From Pelagibacterium lentulum (GTDB lineage: Bacteria > Pseudomonadota > Alphaproteobacteria > Rhizobiales > Devosiaceae), in the NCBI RefSeq assembly GCF_003992625.1, contig NZ_RZMW01000010.1:1-40704 (forward strand): a stretch of DNA of 40,704 nucleotides, in the 5' to 3' direction. Position numbers and translations under genes: made by a program. The notes beneath the pieces were generated by a model, which did no database searches, was not told the origin of the DNA, and worked only from the letters and a program-made list of their open reading frames with translations. Below, one piece after another: positions 35,651 through 40,704 of this stretch (positions are counted from its first letter, which is position 1; every line of letters starts with the position of its first letter).

Positions 35651-36247
35651 TTACTTGTATTCGAGAATGCGTTCGGGATTGATCTCGTCATCGTAGCTGG
35701 CATCTACATCGTAGCTTTTGAGCACAAACTGTCCCTGTTGAAACACCCATGTGCCGGAAGACGAAGCATCCCCTATGCCGCGCCATTTGGCGCTGCTGGT
35801 TATGGTCCCGGTTTCAGGGGAATATGAGGGATTTGTGAGCTGCCATTGTGTTGTCATGCCACGGACGGTGATGGATTGAACATCCCCATCAAAATCGTCG
35901 TCGACATATTTCACGTCGAAGGCCGGTATCGCGAAAGCAACAGGGAACGGGCCGAAATCCGGGTCGTCGAGATAATAGACGTAGTTGACGTTATAGGCGC
36001 CGGCCCCACAGAAGAACTCATAAAGTGTTGTCGTTCTCTCGGTGTCGGAATAGTCCGGCTTCCAGCTCAATTGCCATGACGATGGTTCTTCGTTGCTGAA
36101 ATAAGACTGATCGAAACCAAAACAGCTATCGGCAAAGGCGGATTTGAAATGCTCAAGTGCAGCGGAATGCGGTTGATCTTCCTGCGCCAAAGCGGGATTT
36201 GCGGCAGCAAGTGTAAAAGCAAGAGCGATATAGATCCGTTTCAACAT
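35651..36247 (-). CDS. Secreted protein of unknown function
   Basis: A 198-residue protein with a clear signal peptide (MLKRIYIALAFTLAAANPALAQ, cleavage after about residue 22). The mature part is acidic and aromatic-rich with two cysteines (DSCFGFDQ and EFFCGAGAYN) that may form a disulfide. The pattern DVKYVDDDFDGDVQSITVRGMTTQWQLTN and WVFQQGQFVLKSYDVDASYD suggests a beta-rich periplasmic domain resembling DUF1176-type proteins, an impression only. The ATG at 36247 is chosen because it begins the signal peptide; the frame is open 41 codons further upstream without a ribosome site. No neighbour suggests a role. Confidence 0.75.
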   Translation of the reverse strand: MLKRIYIALAFTLAAANPALAQEDQPHSAALEHFKSAFADSCFGFDQSYFSNEEPSSWQLSWKPDYSDTERTTTLYEFFCGAGAYNVNYVYYLDDPDFGPFPVAFAIPAFDVKYVDDDFDGDVQSITVRGMTTQWQLTNPSYSPETGTITSSAKWRGIGDASSSGTWVFQQGQFVLKSYDVDASYDDEINPERILEYK

Positions 36248-36386
36248 GGTCCGGTTCCCCAATTGACACCATGAGAGTGCCGCAAGTTTCGCGATCGTTA
36301 ACACCGTAACGCGGATGGCAAAGACGGGGACAAGAAAATTGTCGGGAATCTTTTCCTTAAATCCAAGCATCGCAGAGATTTGTAAA

Positions 36387-36411
36387 GTTGGAGCGGGAAA
36401 CCCGCTCCAAC
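36387..36411 (-). terminator. Terminator after the M29 aminopeptidase
   Basis: GTTGGAGCGGG (36387-36397), loop AAA, CCCGCTCCAAC (36401-36411): eleven perfect pairs, 10 bases past the stop of the minus-strand aminopeptidase gene. Read on the minus strand it is followed by TTTACAAAT, a usable T-run. Confidence 0.75.
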
Positions 36412-36421
36412 GCCCCCAAGA

Positions 36422-37672
36422 TCAGGCCCATTCGCCCTTGCGGAAAACTGGAACACGCTCACCATCCTGGGTGATACCGTCAATATCGATTGCGCCCGAG
36501 CCGATCATCCAATCGATGTGAATAAGGCTCGAATTGCCGCCGCGCTCGGTGACTTCCTCTTCACTCATTTTGTCGCCACCGACAAAACATTCCGAATAGC
36601 ACTGGCCCATGGCGATGTGACAAGCGGCATTCTCGTCAAAGAGCGTATTGTAGAACAATACACCTGACTGCGAGATTGGTGAGGAATGGGGCACCAGCGC
36701 GACCTCACCGATGCGGCGTGCGCCTTCATCGGTATCGAGCACCTTATTCCAGACGTCATTGCCCTTGGTGGCGGTAACTTCGACCGCAACGCCATCCTTG
36801 AAAATCATTTCGATATTTTCAATCAGCGTGCCCTGATAGGATAGCGGCTTGGTTGAGCGGACCTTGCCGTTGACCTTATGGGCGTGCGGTGTGGTGAACA
36901 CCTCTTCGGTCGGAATGTTGGGGTTGCAAGTGATGCCGTTCTTTGCCGGGGAGGCACCGCCGGCCCATTTGTGCCCGTCGGCAAGGCCAACCGTGAGATC
37001 GGTGCCGGGGCCGGTAAAGTGCAGGGCGGCAAAATTCATTTCATTAAGCCAGTCGCGGCGTGCATGCAGGTTGGCATTGTGCTCGGCCCAAGCGGCAACC
37101 GGATCGGGTTGATCGACGCGCGAGGCCGCAAATATGGCGTCCGCCAGTTTCTCAACAGCCTGATCCTCGGGCAAATCGGGGAATACCAGTGCTGCCCATT
37201 TCGGATTGGGGTAGGACACAATGTTCCAGTTGATCTCAAAACCGGAAATCTTCTTAAGCGCAGGCTTATAGGCCTTCGATGTCGCCCGGTTGGCGCGGGA
37301 CACCTTTTCAGGATCTTCGTTTGCCAGCATCATGGGGTTGTCGCCTGCAATGGCCAGGCGCGCGGTGTTGTTTTCAAACGCCTTCGCCATGCCGTCATAG
37401 AGCCAGTTTGCGGCCTTGTCGAAACTGTCGTCTGGGGCGTTGCGGTAACGCGCGAGAGTTGCTTCCTCATCGGAATAAAAGGTCGTGACAATCCCGGCGC
37501 CAGCCTTATAGGCATGTTCGGTAATCTTGCGTACGAGGGGCAGGGCGGTCAGCGGAGCAGTAATCAGCAAATCCTGTCCGGGTTCGAGGCCCAGCCCGGT
37601 ATGGACCGCGACCTGGGCGAGCTTGTCTAGTTTTTCAGGGTTTACTGGAGCTTTGCTGCTCGAATCGGACAT
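36422..37672 (-). CDS. Aminopeptidase T-type metallopeptidase (family M29)
   Basis: Cytoplasmic dimetal aminopeptidase that removes N-terminal residues from peptides. At 416 residues it is typical for M29 (AmpS, PepS, aminopeptidase T). Candidate metal ligands occur in the family segments: the Glu pair in NIPTEEVFTTPH, Glu in DEGARRIGEVALVPHSSPIS, the acidic and His positions in TLFDENAACHIAMGQCY, and His/Asp in SLIHIDWMIGSG. The N-terminal domain (about 1-200) contains the family-typical GLEPGQDLLITAPL. There is no signal peptide. The ribosome site is weak (GAGA). A strong terminator follows. Confidence 0.93.
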   Translation of the reverse strand: MSDSSSKAPVNPEKLDKLAQVAVHTGLGLEPGQDLLITAPLTALPLVRKITEHAYKAGAGIVTTFYSDEEATLARYRNAPDDSFDKAANWLYDGMAKAFENNTARLAIAGDNPMMLANEDPEKVSRANRATSKAYKPALKKISGFEINWNIVSYPNPKWAALVFPDLPEDQAVEKLADAIFAASRVDQPDPVAAWAEHNANLHARRDWLNEMNFAALHFTGPGTDLTVGLADGHKWAGGASPAKNGITCNPNIPTEEVFTTPHAHKVNGKVRSTKPLSYQGTLIENIEMIFKDGVAVEVTATKGNDVWNKVLDTDEGARRIGEVALVPHSSPISQSGVLFYNTLFDENAACHIAMGQCYSECFVGGDKMSEEEVTERGGNSSLIHIDWMIGSGAIDIDGITQDGERVPVFRKGEWA

Positions 37673-37806
37673 TGAACGATCTCTAGGGTAAGTGAAAAAA
37701 GGGCTGGTGAGATTGGGTGGGTCAGCCTAGCGGTTCAAGATTGATCAGGAAAGAGGGGCGGAACGGGATGAGCAAGAATAAGCCAAGACGAAGTGGGCGG
37801 GGATAA

Positions 37807-39012
37807 GTGCCGGATACCCAAACAGCGCATGTGGGGATTGTGGGGGGCGGACCTGCAGGGCTGATGGCTGCCGAACACCTATCGGCTGCCGGGATGCGTG
37901 TGAGCGTTCTCGAGGCGATGCCGACGGTGGGACGGAAATTCCTGATGGCCGGAAAGTCGGGATTGAACCTTACCCATGCTGAACCCCATGAAATGTTCAA
38001 AACCCGGTTTGGTGCGGCAGGCGAAAGGCTGGAACCAGCGCTTGATGCTTTTGGCGGCGATGATGTGCGGCAATGGGCCAGCACGTTGGGCGTGGAGACT
38101 TTTGTGGGGTCTTCTGGCCGGGTTTTTCCAACCGCGATGAAAGGTTCGCCCTTGCTTCGGGCGTGGCTGAAGCGGCTGGACGGGCAGGGCGTAGCGGTTC
38201 TGACGCGGCATAGGTGGGCGGGGTTTGCGGGCGATGCGTTGCTGGTTGAAACGCCAGAGGGGCGGCAAACGTTCCGGTTCGATGCGGTGGTGCTGGCTTT
38301 GGGCGGGGCAAGTTGGCCCAGGCTCGGTTCGGATGCGGCATGGGTGCCGTGGCTCGAGGGCCGCGGCGTCGTGGTCAACGCATTCAAGCCGGCCAATTGC
38401 GGATTCGATATGGCTTGGAGCGATATTCTTACCGAGCGCTTTGCCGGGCAACCGGTCAAGGCTGTTGTGGCGACCAGCGGGGCCGCAGCGACGCAGGGCG
38501 AATTCGTGATCACGGCGCGCGGCGTTGAGGGAAGTTTGATTTACAACCATTCGGCAGCGCTCCGGGATATGGATAAGCCGGTTCTTATGCTCGATCTTGC
38601 TCCGGCACGCGACGTAGAGCGGCTGGAACGCGATCTCAAGCGGCAGAGCGGCAAAGCCTCATTTTCAAACCGGCTGCGAAAAGGGGCAGGGCTCGATCAG
38701 GTCAAGGTGGCACTTGTCCGGGAGTTTACCAGCGCGGCCGAACGCGGGGATAATGGCGCGCTTGCCAAGGCCATCAAGGCGCTGCCCCTGCCTCTCCTGC
38801 GACCGCGACCTATCGCGGAAGCGATTTCATCGGCGGGCGGCGTTGCCTGGGAGACGGTGGATGAGCGCTACATGCTCAAGAGCCTGCCGGGCATTTTCGT
38901 CGCGGGTGAAATGCTGGACTGGGAAGCACCGACGGGCGGCTATCTGCTGACCGGATGCCTTGCGACGGGCAGGGCGGCGGCGCGGGGCGTTCTGGCTTAC
39001 CTCAAACGGTGA
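37807..39012 (+). CDS. HI0933-family FAD-dependent oxidoreductase
   Basis: A 401-residue flavoprotein of the HI0933/YhiN family (the shorter, alphaproteobacterial-type branch with TNM-like naming in databases). The N-terminal FAD-binding motif is VGIVGGGPAGLMAAEHLSAAGMRVSVLE (about 9-36), followed by the family signature GRKFLMAGKSGLNLTH (about 42-57). A middle domain contains DAVVLALGGASWPRLGSD, and the C-terminal FAD contact GIFVAGEMLDWEAPTGGYLLTGCLATGRAAA lies at about 363-393. The physiological substrate is unknown. The GTG at 37807 is the only reasonable start before the FAD motif; the ribosome site (GGGCGGGGA) is approximate. Its 3' end overlaps the opposing oxidoreductase gene by 11 bases. 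Confidence 0.9.
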   Translation: MPDTQTAHVGIVGGGPAGLMAAEHLSAAGMRVSVLEAMPTVGRKFLMAGKSGLNLTHAEPHEMFKTRFGAAGERLEPALDAFGGDDVRQWASTLGVETFVGSSGRVFPTAMKGSPLLRAWLKRLDGQGVAVLTRHRWAGFAGDALLVETPEGRQTFRFDAVVLALGGASWPRLGSDAAWVPWLEGRGVVVNAFKPANCGFDMAWSDILTERFAGQPVKAVVATSGAAATQGEFVITARGVEGSLIYNHSAALRDMDKPVLMLDLAPARDVERLERDLKRQSGKASFSNRLRKGAGLDQVKVALVREFTSAAERGDNGALAKAIKALPLPLLRPRPIAEAISSAGGVAWETVDERYMLKSLPGIFVAGEMLDWEAPTGGYLLTGCLATGRAAARGVLAYLKR

Positions 39013-40015
39013 TCTTTTTGCCCTCCCGGCTCGATTGCATGATGGCGTCGATCAGGCGGTGGGTTTGCAGCGCATCACGGGCGGTGACGCGGGGGGCGCG
39101 TCCTTCGCGAATGGCGAGGAGAAAGTCGCGCTGGAGCGCTGCGTGCCAATCGTGCGGGAAAGCCATTGGGTCGGCGCCACCGCCGGTGGTCGCAGGTTCT
39201 CCCACCTGCTCGGTGCGCCCATCGTGCCAGAAAATATCCAGCACACCCGATTGCAGGCGAATTGCGGCATGCTCAAAGTCGAGAACGATGGATTCGGCGG
39301 TGCCGGGATAGTTGGCAGTGGTGGCAATGAGCGCGCCGACAGCGCCATTGGCAAAGACCAAGCCGGCGGAAACGAAATCTTCCGCTTCCATTTTGTGTTG
39401 GCGGGTTGTGGCAGCAAGCGCCTGTACCTCGGCGACGGGGCCGGTGAAGGTCTGAGCGAGATCGAGCGTATGGATCGCCTGGCTGATGAGCACGCCGCCG
39501 CCATCGCGCGCATAAGTGCCGCGACCCGGCTCGTCGTAATAGCTTTGCGGGCGCCACCACGGCGCGATGATCTGGGCATTGGTGAGCGCGCCGAAGGCGT
39601 TCTCCGCGATACGAGCAGCAAGCGCCTGAGAGGCGGCGCGAAAACGGTGCTGGAATACAATGCCGAGGGGAATGTCTGCCGCCTCGGCACGCTCGACGAG
39701 CGCTTGTGCTGCGGCGCTGGTGCGCTCAATGGGTTTTTCCATAAGAAGGGGCTTATTGAGCGATGCGCAGGTTTCGACGATGTGTGCGCGGGCATCGGGT
39801 GGCGTGAGGACGATGACGGCCTCGACCCGTTCATCGTGGAGCAGGGTATCGGCATCGGGGAATGTGGTCAGCCCGCGCGGCGCGCAAAAGGCTTCGAGCT
39901 TTTCGCGATTGCGGGCCGCAACGCCGATAATGTTTGCAAGATCGGCATTTTCGCCGAGCGCCCGAACATGCACATCGGCCACCATGCCCGCCCCGATAAT
40001 CGCTATGCCTGTCAT
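39002..40015 (-). CDS. Gfo/Idh/MocA-family oxidoreductase
   Basis: NAD(P)-dependent dehydrogenase of a sugar, polyol or related compound. The 337 residues have an N-terminal Rossmann domain beginning IAIIGAGMVADVHVRAL, the family motif MEKPIE (about 94-99; EKP holds the catalytic Lys), and the C-terminal beta-sheet domain with GGGVLISQAIHTLDLAQTF, where the His/Asp pair near IHTLD is the usual active-site region. The ATG at 40015 is preceded by GGGAGCGG and begins at the Rossmann fold; the open frame further upstream (to 40183) has no ribosome site. The substrate cannot be predicted; no sugar transporter is adjacent. Confidence 0.92.
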   Translation of the reverse strand: MTGIAIIGAGMVADVHVRALGENADLANIIGVAARNREKLEAFCAPRGLTTFPDADTLLHDERVEAVIVLTPPDARAHIVETCASLNKPLLMEKPIERTSAAAQALVERAEAADIPLGIVFQHRFRAASQALAARIAENAFGALTNAQIIAPWWRPQSYYDEPGRGTYARDGGGVLISQAIHTLDLAQTFTGPVAEVQALAATTRQHKMEAEDFVSAGLVFANGAVGALIATTANYPGTAESIVLDFEHAAIRLQSGVLDIFWHDGRTEQVGEPATTGGGADPMAFPHDWHAALQRDFLLAIREGRAPRVTARDALQTHRLIDAIMQSSREGKKITV

Positions 40016-40274
40016 GTTTCCGCTCCCTTTTATTCTCCATCTGGTTACTTCGGATGTGGGAACAGGACAAGGGGGGGCATCGCTACTTTCTTGTTCTGCC
40101 TCACGGGCCGCACCGCTTCTTTTTTTGTTTGCCTCGCGCGGCGTAACGGATTTCTCGCGACGGCCTAAATCCGGCCTGCTCAAAATCCTGCCGCTCCGGC
40201 GGGGCGGCCAAAATGTTGGCCGGGCTCCTCGCTACGCTCGTCGGTTTCGGGCAGTTCCGAAGGCATCAGGCTTG
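40016..40274. other. Intergenic stretch without a supported gene
   Basis: The promoter side of the Gfo/Idh/MocA gene. Open frames here are short extensions of that gene or lack ribosome sites. I see no tRNA, strong hairpin or recognisable protein. The AT content is not raised. Confidence 0.45.
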
Positions 40275-40393
40275 CCCCCCTCACCCCTGCCCCTCTCCCA
40301 CAAGGGGAGAGGGGTGTATGGTGGCTTCCCATTGCACACTTCCCCTTCTCCCCTCGTGGGAGAAGGTGGCGCGTAGCGCCGGATGAGGGGGCC
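40275..40393. repeat. Palindromic intergenic repeat of rhizobial type
   Basis: Two linked palindromes: CCCCTCTCCC / GGGGAGAGGGG around ACAA (about 40290-40315), and CTTCTCCCCTCGTGGGAGAAG (about 40345-40366), followed by GGCGCGTAGCGCC and GGATGAGGGGG, with CCCCTCACCCC at the left edge giving terminal inverted complementarity. This CCCTCATCC...CTTCTCCC arrangement is familiar as a dispersed, non-coding repeat in genomes of Rhizobiales. Copy number in this genome cannot be seen from one window. Confidence 0.7.
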
Positions 40394-40456
40394 TTTCTTT
40401 CAGCCATGTCAAAGCGCCCGATGGCCAGAGGCCTCGGTTTGCAAAAGAGGTGGACG

Positions 40457-40517
40457 GCATGGGGCGATGGGCGCTCCGTACTGAAATTTAATATATGAAG
40501 CGATCATCGCCCCATGC
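40457..40517. repeat. 13-base perfect inverted repeat
   Basis: GCATGGGGCGATG (40457-40469) and CATCGCCCCATGC (40505-40517) are exact inverted copies separated by 35 bases with an AT-rich core (AAATTTAATATATG). No gene spans it convincingly. It could be a large hairpin, a protein-binding site or the remains of a mobile repeat. Confidence 0.6.
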
Positions 40518-40597
40518 GCTCGGGATTTTTGGCGTGGCGTCCGCTCGGGCTGGGTTGGGCCCTCCGACCATAGGTCTCCGGGCGTTTGTGCGCTGCC

Positions 40598-40687
40598 CAA
40601 GGTCCACCGGACCTTGAGCTTTGGCCAGAGGCCAAACCGCTGCAAACTCCCCGCCGCCTTTCGGCGGTGACCACAGGCGTCCTGTGG
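40598..40687. repeat. Array of four consecutive short hairpins
   Basis: Four perfect stems follow each other: CAAGGTCC/GGACCTTG with loop ACC (40598-40616), TTTGGCC/GGCCAAA with loop AGA (40620-40636), CCGCCG/CGGCGG with loop CCTTT (40651-40667), and CCACAGG/CCTGTGG with loop CGT (40671-40687). The motif GGCCAGAGGCC of the second hairpin also occurs at about 40423-40433. No supported gene overlaps, and the window ends 17 bases later. Confidence 0.65.
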
Positions 40688-40704
40688 CTGGCCTCGGTGA
40701 CGTT

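Noticed and set aside
35276-35827. 183-codon plus-strand frame across the amn upstream region
   Set aside because: It overlaps the starts and ends of two minus-strand genes, lacks a ribosome site, and runs through the terminator and T-run at 35589-35631.
40409-40645. 78-codon minus-strand frame in the palindromic region
   Set aside because: It runs through two of the perfect hairpins and the 13-base inverted repeat and has no ribosome site; non-coding repeat DNA is the simpler reading, although a repeat-encoded peptide cannot be excluded.

Overview
The window looks like chromosome from an alphaproteobacterium of the order Hyphomicrobiales (Rhizobiales), possibly close to Devosia or Pelagibacterium; the genus is a guess. 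Clues are the ParA-like MipZ, a SPOR-tailed D,D-carboxypeptidase, the block purN-purM / perM-hdaA-ppk1-ppx / rnd / aspS, an AMP nucleosidase, a GTTC-N7-GTTC SOS box, a TTAA-N7-TTAA CtrA-type box, and a rhizobial-type palindromic intergenic repeat near the right end. The DNA is moderately GC-rich and densely coded.

Layout. Bases 1-2850 are the end of a phage-derived block: a tail-fibre-like protein cut by the window edge, two small unknown proteins, a GH24 endolysin of the E-x8-C-x5-T type with a peptidoglycan-binding domain and a C-terminal membrane segment, a holin-like protein and a membrane/coiled-coil protein. Bases 2853-4225 hold an SRAP (YedK/HMCES) gene facing two small unknown genes, with an exact alphaproteobacterial LexA box between them. 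Bases 4323-4456 form a gene-free run of inverted repeats in front of a DMT-family transporter.

Bases 5570-10535 carry small envelope and signalling genes: a glycine-zipper lipoprotein, an L,D-transpeptidase, a 3-methyladenine glycosylase, a GGDEF cyclase, a likely 33-aa membrane peptide, a DUF1489 protein, MipZ and a small unknown. Bases 10599-22769 carry a D,D-carboxypeptidase, clpS-clpA, a chorismate mutase, a GNAT acetyltransferase, gatB, a second DMT transporter, purM-purN, a PerM-type permease and the DnaA-like regulator HdaA. Bases 22779-33784 carry ppk1-ppx, rnd, aspS, a CSS-EAL phosphodiesterase and maeB. Bases 33841-40015 carry amn, an unknown secreted protein, an M29 aminopeptidase, an HI0933-family flavoprotein and a Gfo/Idh/MocA oxidoreductase. 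Bases 40016-40704 are gene-free and rich in palindromes.

How genes work together. ClpS hands N-degron substrates to ClpA. PurM and PurN are translationally coupled purine enzymes. Ppk1 and Ppx overlap and make and break polyphosphate. HdaA probably restrains DnaA, and MipZ positions FtsZ. GatB together with an AspRS carrying the non-discriminating-type DHGG motif suggests that Asn-tRNA is made by transamidation. The GGDEF and EAL proteins act oppositely on c-di-GMP, and the EAL gene has a CtrA-type box directly upstream. No complete new multi-gene system is visible. The least explained parts are the SOS-box cluster (2853-4225), the structured leader (4323-4456), a candidate small RNA (about 35495-35631) and the hairpin array at the right edge.
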